Assembly (NCBI GenBank): GCA_023935145.1
Contig: CM043702.1
Location: forward strand, 61,111,001 to 61,175,000
Length of the DNA: 64,000 nt
Reading direction: 5' to 3'
Origin: Bretschneidera sinensis
Lineage: Eukaryota; Streptophyta; Magnoliopsida; Brassicales; Akaniaceae
Of the stretch, positions 54,997 to 64,000 are shown in pieces (the stretch's first letter is position 1; every line of letters starts with the position of its first letter). Position numbers and translations under genes: made by a program. Below the pieces are notes generated by a model. That model ran no database searches. It was not told where the DNA came from and saw only the letters and a program-made list of their open reading frames with translations.

Positions 54997-55901
54997 GGCT
55001 TGTAAAACACAGAAACAAGGTCTTCCTTTAGTTTGGAGTTGGGGAGAAGGAGACTGTGGAGATGAATTGATGACTCTTCTCTGTAGTACTTTCGGGTTTA
55101 TTCTTCTCCTTTTATTTTTACTTTACGAAGATGTTTAACATCGAAACCATGTGTAACTAACTTACTAGTAGGGCTCGATTGAAGCTCTAATTATGCTTTT
55201 CCATATATGAGTATTGTTGCCCTTGCAATAGCTGTATTATGATGCTTTAATTGATTAATGCCTGTTTTATCGAATTCCTCATATGTGTTTGCCTGATCAA
55301 CATATGCATGTGGTATAGATTAGTTAATTAAATCAATTTGGATGACCGAGTCCTAGGTTTAATAATAGTAACAAAAGAAATCCATGTCGGATTCTTGGGT
55401 TAATCAACATGGGAAACCGAGAGTATATAATATGCCCTAGGTCTTGTGTGTTTGTCGATTTTCACAGAACTTATGCTCTCTTAAAGAATAACTTAGTATA
55501 CACCATGCTAAATCCTTTAAGAAAGAAAAAGAGTTAGAGTATACACTATGCCTGACTCATGGCTTAGGGAAATCAATAGTTTAAGGAGTATACACTATAC
55601 CCTTAGGTTGACAACATTAGGTATTCGTACTATGGTTAAAGCATTAGCACACTATTTATTGGGAAAGTATGATTAGTGGTGGATATTAAAGCCCTACACT
55701 TTTATCATTATTAATTCTAATTCAATTATTATTTCTATCGTATTATATAGCGAAACTAATTCTAAAACAACATTTACCAATCCCTATGGAGATGATCTCA
55801 CTTTTGCACACTATACTGCTATGTTGACCTTGTGCACTTGCAAGTAAAACTGTTCAAATATTTGCTTATTAATTTAGGTAGATTTTTGCACAACAAGTTT
55901 T

Positions 55902-55919
55902 TGGTGCCGTTGCCGGGGA
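55902..55919 (+). other. Primer-binding site of element I (tRNA-Asp, one change)
   Basis: TGGTGCCGTTGCCGGGGA, one C-to-T change from the perfect site, six bases after the LTR. Confidence 0.88.
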
Positions 55920-56137
55920 TTGCGCTAAATTTATGTTTAAAATTAGTTTTCGTTCAGTTTTATTTTTTTGTTCTATTTTATTTTGTTCATCAAATAACTA
56001 ATTTATTTCTTCTTTGTGTTTTCTGTTTTTTCTATTTCAGGGTTACAATAGAGTAATTTCTGAAAGTGCGATCGAGCACAAAAGGTCCAAAAACTACCTG
56101 AGCAGCAGTACTAAAACTACTGCACCTAAATGTTTCA

Positions 56138-57040
56138 GCTAATTCATGCAAGGGCTTTGATCCAAGAATCGAACATTCTTTCCACTTGATACAGAGCTTG
56201 AGCGGACCATTTGATAAAGGCTTAGAGATAACATTGAAGAGGAAGAAGAAGAATTCGAGGGAGAAGCACCAATGGCAGAACAGTTGGACAATCAAACACC
56301 ACCAGAGCGAAGACCTATGAAGCAATCCTTCATCCCACGGAACCTCAACTAGCCCTCATGTATTGCTTATCAACCTGAAGCAGAAGGCAATTATTACATA
56401 TATCCATAGATACTCAGTGCTTTGACTCATTTCAGGGGTACACCTGTTGAGGATCCACACTTGCACCTTCGAGAATTCTTTGATCTCTGCAAGTTCCAGC
56501 ACATCCGGGGCCTAGATCAAGAAGGAATCAGGTTAATTCTTTTTCCTTTTTCATTAAAAGATAATGTTAAGTTGTGGTATAATTCATTGCCTGCAGTGTC
56601 CGTCCATACTTTGGAAGAGCTATCTAGTAGGTTCTTAAAGAAGTTTTTCCCAGCATAAAAGACAAGATAGATGAGGAAGAAGATTCAATCTTTCCAACAA
56701 AAGGATGTAGACCTGTTCTTTGAAGCATAGGGACACTTCAACGAGCTGCTTCTCAAATGTCCACATCATAATCTACTTCAAGATGAGCTGGTACAAGCTT
56801 TCTATGAAGGTCTGAGTGACCTAAATAAAAGTATTATAGATTCAGGTTGTGGAGGTGTGCTGATGGAATAGTGTAGTAAAGAAGCCATGGAGCTGTTTGA
56901 GACATTAAGCGAGCACAACCAACAATTCTCATCCAGAGGTAGACAAGGAGTTAAGAGCAAAGGTATGTATGAGGTGACCTTAAATGGTGGATCTTCTAAT
57001 CAAATGGTTGCTGTCGAGAGGAAGCTAGATCTGCTTCTAA
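56138..57040 (+). pseudogene. Element I gag, broken
   Basis: It closely follows the gag of H: HFRGTPVEDPHLHLREFFDLCKF is visible as HFRGTPVEDPHLHLREF, then LKDNVKLWYNSLP. It has stops at about 56350, 56406, 56656, 56668, 56728 and 56868. The zinc knuckle and YNPGW region are missing, because the sequence jumps near 57040 into the linker before RT. Confidence 0.82.
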
Positions 57041-59014
57041 GATTGATTCTATTAATGATAAAACTGATATAATTGATATTTGTGCTGTTTTTGATAAATC
57101 TCAAGATTATGGCACTCAAGCATGGCAACCAAAGTTTGAGGAGTTGCTTGAAAGAAGCGAGAAACAAATCCCCCAAGTGTGGAAGCACCTAAAGTCAAAT
57201 TGAAGCCACTACCTAATGGTTTGAAGCATGCTTTTCTCGGTCTAGGTGATACTTTTCCTGTTATTATCTCATCTAAATTGTCTGAGTCTCAAGGTGAGAA
57301 ATTAATTCGGACCTTAAATGCACATAAATCAGCCTTAGGTTGGAGCATGGCTGATTTAAAAGGTATTAGTCCCCTGATCTGTTCTCATAAGATAAATTTG
57401 GATGAAGGAACTAGTCCTCATAGAGACCCTCAGTGTAGGCTTAACCCCACTATTAAAGAAGTAGTGAAGAATGAAGTGTTAAAACTATTAGATGCGGGAA
57501 TTATATATCCCATAGCTGATAGTAAATAGGTAAGCCCTACATAAGTCGTTCCTAAAAAGTCCAGCGTCACTGTGGTAAAGAATGACCTAGGAGAGTTAGT
57601 CCCTACAAAACTTGTGACCGGGTGGTGAATGTGCATTGATTACAGAAAATTAAATGCTGCTACCCGGAAAGACCATTTCCCACTCTCCTTTATAGATCAA
57701 ATTCTTGAGCATGTAGCTGGTCATCCTTTTTATTGTTTCTTCGATGGTTATTCTAGTTATTATCAAATTGAAATTGCATTAGAAGACCAAGATAAAACCA
57801 CCTTCACATGTCCTTTTGGTACTTATGCTTTTCTTAGAATGCCATTTGGATTGTGTAATGCACCTGCCACTTTTCTACGTTGCATGATGAGCATTTTTAG
57901 TGACATGGTTGAAAATTGCATGGAGGTTTTTATGGATGACCTAACTGTTTTTTGATCTTCATTTGAAGCATGCTTAATGAATTTAGAAAGAGTGTTGATT
58001 CGTTGTGAGGAAAAGGAATTAGTCTTAAATTGGGAAAAATACCATTTCATGGTACCATCTGGTATTGTCTTAGGGCATATTGTTTCTTCTAAAGGGATAG
58101 AGGTTGATCAATCTAAGATTGAATTAATTTCTAAATTGCCACACCTAAGATAGTAAAGGATGTAAGATCTTTCCCTGGTCATGCTGGCTTTTATAGGAGG
58201 TTCATACAAAACTTTTCTAACATATCTAGACCACTATTTGCCCACCTAGTTAAAGATGTCTCATTTGAGTGGACTCAAGCTTGTCAAAAAGCTTTTAAAA
58301 TGCTGATTGGCAAGCTTACTTCAGCACCTATAATGCAGTCACCTGATTGGACTTTACCCTTTGAAATTATGTGTGATGCTAGTGACTATGCTGTAGGTGT
58401 TGTTCATGGATAGCGAAGGGAGGGAAAACCTTTTGTTATTTACTATGCTAGTAAAACCTTAAATAGTGCTTAAATGAACTACTCCACCACTAAAAAAGAA
58501 TTACTAGCTGTAGTATTTGCTTTAGACAAGTTTCGTGCTTATTAATTGGTTCTTCTATTCTTATCTTCACAGATCATGCAGCCCTTAAGTACTTTCTTAT
58601 AAAGAAGGATACTAAGGCATGACTAATACAATGGATCCTACTCTTGCAAGAATTTGACATCACCATCAAAGACAAGATAGGAGTAGAGAACGTAGTGGCA
58701 GACCATCACTCGAGGCTCACATTTGAAGACACCTCTGACGACATGCCAATCAAGGATGATTTTCCCGATGAGCATCTATTCTCTGTTACTTCTCTACCAT
58801 GGTTTGCTCATAACATGAATTATTTGGCTACCGGTGAGATACCGATGGACTGGAGTGCTCAAGACAAGAGGAAATTCTTGAATAAGGTACATAATTTTTT
58901 TTGGGATGACCTCTGTCATTTCAAGTATTGCCCTAACCAAATTTTAAGGCGTTGCATCCCTAATGAAGAGATTGCCAGCGTCTTGGAATTTTGTCACTCC
59001 CAAGCTTGTGGGGG
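57041..59014 (+). pseudogene. Element I RT, RNase H and integrase start, broken
   Basis: The linker (DKTD, VFDKSQDYGTRAW-like) and RT are about 90 percent identical in protein to those of J (57179-57955 against 62888-63664). RT has CIDYRKLNAATRKDHFP, RMPFGLCNAPATF and the catalytic FMDDL. Stops at 57526, 57541, 57626 and 57953 and a one-base loss near 58140 break it. RNase H has DASDYAVGVVHG then TAG, and TKKELLAVVFALDKF. The integrase frame 58644-59014 reaches the zinc finger (CHSQACGG), where J begins. Confidence 0.86.
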
Positions 59015-59248
59015 TGATGAGAGTCATAAAATGCTTCTCAACAGTGGTTAATTATTAGCATTTTAGGATTGATCTCGGTCTTTATTGCGCTTTTATGTGT
59101 TAATAACTCTAAAGTAATACTATTGGACCACTGACTTATTTCAGTGCAATTTTCAGGAACTTTGAGTTTAAAAGAGAAAAAGAAGCGATCGTTGCTTAAA
59201 AGGCCAAGATGCCATGCTTCTGGAAGGACAAGATGGACTGTTGCTTAT

Positions 59249-59302
59249 ACTGCAATCGAGCGCACATGCGATCAAGCGCACTAAGGCTACGATCGAGCGC
59301 AC
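59249..59302 (+). repeat. Short CGATCGAGCGCAC array in element J LTR
   Basis: Three units (GCAATCGAGCGCAC, GCGATCAAGCGCAC, ACGATCGAGCGCAC), placed directly before the USE motif, as in E. Confidence 0.85.
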
Positions 59303-59311
59303 TCGGGCAGT

Positions 59312-59363
59312 ATCCCACATCGGTTAGAAAACACATAGCACTCCGGGAGTTTGCCTATATAAG
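59312..59363 (+). promoter_or_regulatory. USE plus TATA promoter module of element J LTR
   Basis: A perfect USE, ATCCCACATCG (59312-59322), is followed after exactly 33 bases by TATATAAG (59356-59363). The LTR is otherwise unrelated to those of D and E, so the shared geometry is notable. Confidence 0.62.
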
Positions 59364-60252
59364 ACCCACTCCACTTCAGCTTTAGGCATCAATCGGAGCT
59401 CATCTGAAATCATCAAGAGAGCCAATCCAGAGGGACTTTAGGAGTAATCTAGAGGGCCTTTAGGAATCTGAAGTACACTTTTGGAGGGAAAGCTGAGGAA
59501 TCACCAAAGCTTTCGCTACCAAGGAGGTGATGATCGTTGAGAGGTCGGAGGCAACTCAAGGAAGCATGAGCTCCATGGCCAGCTAATCTCCAAGCAAAGT
59601 GAAGGGATGAATCCCTAGGTGTAGTTGATCTTATTTTCCTTTATTTGATTCAGTTGTAGTTGGATATTATTTTCATTAAAAATTGTTATGTTTTATTCTT
59701 TAATTTAATTAGTAGATTTTTTATTAGTCCGATGATTGCATGCTTCTTTTCCATATAAGTCTAGTCATGCTCTTCTTATATGTATTTGTTTGGGTGTGAT
59801 TGAGTTCGGTAGATCTCTTTTATAGATTTATCCATTGCTGCAGTATTGTCATTTAGATATATCGTCGTCTTTTGATAATTTATAAGTTAGGTCATGTGTG
59901 CTTGAAAGTAAAGAATAATTCAAATCAATTACAATAGGGTTTATACATACGCTTTAATTGAATATTTGCCGATTGCCTGTTTAGGATGTGAAACTTGCAA
60001 TCGAGATAAAAACAATTGAATCAAGTTAGGATTAGGGCAACGAATCTAGGGAGGATTTCTGGAACCTTTTTGTTTCTCCATTATATTTACTCAATTATTT
60101 TCACATTACTCAATTCAGATTCTTTCAATCAATCTTTTATCGTTTGTGTTGAGATTTACACCTTCGTTTGTAATTAGCTTGTTTCCCTGTGGAATCGACA
60201 CCCCAAAGCTGTACTACAATTACCGCGTTACACTTTGGGTGTAATCAAATTT

Positions 60253-60270
60253 TGGCGCCGTTGCCGGAGA
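60253..60270 (+). other. Primer-binding site of element J (tRNA-Asp, one change)
   Basis: TGGCGCCGTTGCCGGAGA, one G-to-A change from the perfect match, five bases after the LTR. Confidence 0.88.
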
Positions 60271-60452
60271 AACACGCTTAAGTACAAAGAAGATTGTCAA
60301 CTTTTGACATGACGGTAGAAGAATTGTAAATAGTTTTTCTTTTCAGCAGCTATAAAGGCGGTAACTTCGTTCTTTCTTTTAGCTTGCTGCATTTTACTTT
60401 TATTTTATTTGATTCTTTCAGTTTTATAGTAATTTTTATTGTGTGATCTTGC

Positions 60453-61760
60453 ATGCCCAGATATAGAGACACTTTGGGCAGATTTGCTTGTAGGCCTGTG
60501 CTAGAGTCAGGATTAAACTTTTTAAACCCTTTATTTGATAATCCATCTAGTCCTGAGGAAATAACTGAACATGAAGATCAACCTACTAGGACCCTTCAGG
60601 ATTACCTCCACCCTACACGCACAACCACACCATCTTACATCATGTTTCCAGCCAACATTCCCCAATTAGATCTTAAAACAGGGATGATACAGTTACTCCC
60701 TATATTTTATGGCATGGAAAATGAGAACCCATATGTGCACATTAGAGAGTTTGAGGAAGTAGTTACAACTTTCCATAGTCAAGGTGCAACTGCTGACATT
60801 GTGCGGCTTAAGTTCTTTCTTTTCGCTTTGAAGGATAGAGCTAAGAGTTGGCTATACTCATTGAGACCACGATCTATTAGATCGTGGACTGAGATGACTC
60901 GGGCCTTCTTTAACAAATACTTCCCTCAATATAAGACTAATGCATTGAAAAGACAAATCTCCACCTTTGAACAAAAGGAAAACGAGACTCTGTATCAGTC
61001 TTAGGAGAAATTTGAAGAGCTGATAAGTATGTATCCACACCATGGTTATGAAAATTGGCATTTAGTGAGCTATTTCTATGAGGGTCTTACCTATAGAGAA
61101 CGCCAATTTGTAGAGATGATGTGTAATGGGGAATTTCTGCAAAAAGACCCCGATGTGGCTATTGAATACCTCAATGAGCTTGCTGAGAAAGCTCATACAA
61201 GGACTGGACCTAGTGCTACTGAAAGCACGAATAGGTCACGACCTATAAGCAACCCCAGTGGTGGAGGAATATACCATCTTAGGGAAGAAGATAACCTGAA
61301 AGCTAAGGTCGAACTGCTCACTAGGGAGTTAGAGGCATTGAAAACTAAGGGCTCAAAGCAAACACATGTGGCTAATCATGCCGAGTCTTTAGAGCCATGC
61401 TTTGTGTGTCGCGGGGTAGATCATCTCGCCTAAGAATGCCCTACATTTGTTGATATGAGAGGGTTGTATGAGGAACAATGTAATGCCTTAGGCATGTACA
61501 AGAAGCCTTTTGCACCTTTCTCTAACACTTGTAATCCGGGGTGGCGGAATCACCCCAACTTCAGCTAGAAATCTAAAAATCAGCAGCATGCACAACCTCC
61601 TAGATCATCCCCTGCACCTTATCATGCACCCTCATCCTCTAAGAACTCCTTAGAAGACACCTTACAGGCCTTGATAGAGGCACAAAGTATGACAAACCAG
61701 AGAGTTGAGGCATTAATTACGTAGGTGGTTGAAGAGAATAAAGAAATTAGGAGCCAAGTG
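60453..61760 (+). pseudogene. Element J gag, broken by few stops
   Basis: The ATG at 60453 (MPRYRDTLGRF) opens a frame that continues past TAG at 61002 and TAA at 61431. The gag domain is clear (YGMENENPYVHIREF, LKDRAKSWLYSL, FFNKYFPQYKT, YFYEGLTYRER). A CX2CX4HX4C zinc knuckle starts CFVCRGVDHLA and is cut by the 61431 stop. CNPGWRNHPNFS then precedes TAG at 61566. The C-terminal linker has an ALIEAQSMTNQRVEAL coiled-coil-like stretch. The first two stops replace Trp and Gln codons. Confidence 0.86.
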
Positions 61761-61816
61761 TGACTGAGCGAGGTAAGTTCTCTTCCTAAGCTCAGTCTAT
61801 ACCTCGTGGTCAACAT

Positions 61817-64000
61817 GTGGCACAAGAAAATTTGAAGGATGTAAATGCCATTGTGACCCAAAGTGGTAAGTCATTGCACATCTCACCAATGAATGAATCC
61901 GAGGATGTGGAAAAGGGTCAAACTAGTAGTAATACCGAGCTGTTCAAAGACCCTGAAGTGACCAAAAGTCCTAGTAAGGCACCATTCCCTCAAGCCTTAA
62001 AGTCAAATAAGAAAAATCTGGACTTAAATAATGAAATCCTAGAGAACTTGAGGCAAGTGAAACTTAATCTTCCTCTTTTGCATGTGATTAAACAAGTTCC
62101 TACTTATGCAAAAGTTCTCAAATATTTATGCACAATTAAGAGGAAACACCACATCAAGAAAACTGCATTCCTAACTGAGCAAGTTAGTGCTTTAATTGAG
62201 GAAAGAATTCCCCCAAAATATAAGGATTCGAGCTGTCCTACCATTGCTTGTAGCATTGGAAATCATGAGGTTGGACAAGCCTTGCTAGATTTAGGAGCTA
62301 GTGTAAACCTGATGCCATTTTCCATTTATTTACAGCTAGGTTTAGGGGAAATCAAACCAACCGGCATGGTGCTACAACTGGCTGACCGTTCAGTCAAAGT
62401 ACCTTGGGGTGTGGTAGAGGACGTGCTGATTCAGATTGATAAATTTTACTATCCTATTGATTTCCTAATCCTTGATACTACTTCTACTGTTAACACCAAC
62501 TCTAGAATTCCTTTGATTTTGGGTAAACCTTTCCTTGCTACTACAAATGCTATTATTATTTGCAGGAATGGACTCATGAAACTGTCTTTTGGAAACATGA
62601 CCTTAGAAGTGAACATTTTCAATGTTGCAAAATAGCCCGAAGATGAGGACGAAAATCACCAGCTATACATGATCGAGTCACTCATCGATGAGGGAGTTTC
62701 CATGGCTCATGATTTTGATCCTTTTAAGAGTTTTCTTGTTAATTCTGAGATTGATTTATTTGATGATAAGACTGATATAGTTAATATTTGTGCTGTTTTT
62801 GACAAATCTCAGGATTATGGCACTCGGGCATGGCACCCAAGGGTCGAGGAGTTGACTGAAAGAAGCAAAAAATAAATCCCCTCAAGTGTGGAAGCACCCA
62901 AAGTCGAATTGAAGCCACTATCTAAGGGTTTAAAGCATGCCTTTCTCGGTCCAGGTGATACCTTTCCTGTTATTATTTCATCTGAATTATCTGAGACCCA
63001 ATGTGAGAAATTAATTCAGACCTTAATTACACATAAATCAGCCTTAGGATGGAGCATGGCTGATTTGAAGGGAATTAGTCCCCTGATCTGCTCCCATAAA
63101 ATAAATTTGGATGAAGGAACCAGTCCTCGTAGAGACCCTCAATGTAGACTTAACCCCACTATGAAAGAAGTAGTGAAAAATGAAGTGTTGAAACTGTTAG
63201 ATGCGGGTATTATATATCCCATAGCTGATAGTAAATGGGTAAGTCCTACACAAGTTGTTCCCAAAGGGTCCGGAGTCACTGTGGTAATGAATGACCTAGG
63301 AGAGTTAGTCCCTACCAAACTTGTGACTGGGTGGCGTATGTGCATTGATTACCGAAAATTAAATGCTGCCACCAGGAAAGACCACTTCCCACTCCTTTTT
63401 ATTGATCAAATTCTTGAGCGTGTTGCTGGTCATCCTTTTTATTGTTTCTTAGATGGTTATTCTGGCTATAATCAAATTGAAATTGCATTAGAAGATCAGG
63501 ATAAAACCACTTTTACTTGTCCCTTTGGTACTTACGCTTTTCGTAGAATGCCATTTGGATTGTGTAATGCACCTGCCACTTTTCAACGTTGCATGATGAG
63601 TGTTTTTAGTGACATGGTTGAAAATTGCATGGAGGTTTTTATGGATGACCTGACTGTTTTTTTTATCTTCATTTGATACATGCTTAATTAATTTGGAAAG
63701 AGTATTAATTCAATGTGAGGAAAAAGAATTGGTTTTAAACTAGGAAAAATATCATTTCATGGTACCATCCGGTATTATCTTAGGGCATATTGTCTCTTCT
63801 AAAGGAATAGAGGTTGATCAATCTAAGATTGAATTAATCTCTAAATTGCCTACACCTAAGACAATAAAGGATGTGAGATCTTAGCTTGGTCATGCTGGCT
63901 TTTATAGGAGGTTCATACAAAATTTTTCCAACATATCTAGACCACTATGTGCCCTCCTAATTAAAGATGCCCCATTTGAATGGACTCAAGCTTGTCAAGA
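61817..64000 (+). pseudogene. Element J protease, RT and RNase H start, broken
   Basis: The frame 61817-62635 has the pre-protease part and a full protease (LDLGASVNLMPFSIYLQ, ILGKPFLATT), to a TAG at 62633. The same frame continues with the acidic linker (62669-62875) and RT (62888-63664): KWVSPTQVVPKGSG, WRMCIDYRKLNAATR, FLDGYSGYNQIEI, RMPFGLCNAPATFQRCM and the catalytic FMDDL. At 63656-63664 a GG became TTT in a T-run and shifts the frame. TAG stops follow at about 63740 and 63884. RNase H would begin just past the window. Confidence 0.88.

Larger units (their letters stand above)
54627..55895 (+). repeat. 5' LTR of element I
   Basis: Begins TGATAAGTGCTTAAATATTC and ends GCACAACA, similar in layout to H. 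It contains a decayed CGATCG array (54799-54925), a TAGGGTTAGGGTTTT telobox-like motif (54958-54972) and TATAAATA (54989). Confidence 0.87.
54627..59014 (+). mobile_element. Element I: Athila-like element, left part, split by J
   Basis: Starts TGATAAGTGC in the RT of G; the left flank ATAGA is the presumed target duplication, but the right end is outside the window. It has a 1269-base LTR, a primer site, a decayed gag of the H type, a deletion, then pol of the J type up to the integrase zinc finger, where J inserted at 59014. Confidence 0.85.
59015..60247 (+). repeat. 5' LTR of element J
   Basis: Left edge from the break in the integrase of I; right edge from GTAATCA five bases before the primer site. 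It contains a short CGATCG array (59249-59302) and a USE-TATA module (59312-59363). The long T-rich 3' part is similar in style to U5 of Athila LTRs. Confidence 0.82.
59015..64000 (+). mobile_element. Element J: Athila-like element, left part
   Basis: Starts TGATGAGAGTC inside the integrase of I. It has a 1233-base LTR, a primer site, gag, protease, RT and the start of RNase H, then leaves the window. Its LTR and gag are unlike those of H and I, but its pol is close to that of I. It is the innermost and so the latest of the G, I, J chain. Confidence 0.87.

Overview
The window is plant nuclear DNA, almost certainly from a flowering plant and probably a eudicot. Nothing in it supports a host gene, tRNA or rRNA gene. 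The evidence for a plant is LTR retrotransposons of plant-only lineages: Athila-like, Tat-like and chromodomain Ty3/gypsy, and Tork-like Ty1/copia. Five gypsy elements have primer sites matching plant tRNA-Asp and two copia elements have initiator tRNA-Met sites. The spaces between are very AT-rich. The species cannot be named from sequence alone. Elements are labelled A to J here.

Layout. 1-3350 is AT-rich and gene-free, with one arm (1095-2075) of a roughly 0.95 kb inverted repeat. 3351-7407 is element A, an Athila-like remnant whose RT and most of its integrase are deleted. It is joined directly to B (7408-8238), the integrase tail, chromodomain and 3' LTR of a chromovirus. 8641-30045 is C, a Copia element with TSD TATGT. 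Inside it sits D (11140-27082, Athila-like, TSD GAGTG), and inside D sits E (16922-23230, Athila-like and defective, TSD TTTGG). 30046-31720 is unassigned. 31721-36775 is F, a second Copia element related to C. 36776-43606 is AT-rich with three minisatellites and the other arm of the inverted repeat (40985-41920). From 43677 a Tat-like element G is split twice: by H (46657-54027, TSD GCCGA) and by I (from 54627). I is split by J (from 59015), which runs off the right end.

How it works. No element looks autonomous. D and J keep the most coding capacity but carry many stops and frameshifts. E, F, H and C are deletion derivatives that would need enzymes supplied by relatives. H has a gag gene and an envelope-position gene but no polymerase. 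The best-preserved parts are regulatory: TATA-proximal CG-rich repeat arrays in every well-defined LTR except G's, snRNA-like USE plus TATA modules in the D, E and J LTRs, and a chain of conserved hairpins between the last gene and the 3' LTR of D, E and H. All ten elements lie in the same (+) orientation.

Limits. Boundaries supported by both LTRs and a TSD (C, D, E, H) should be exact. F's TSD matches at 4 of 5 bases. The start of A's LTR, the end of B's LTR and the inverted-repeat limits are approximate. Alignments and substitution counts were made by eye.
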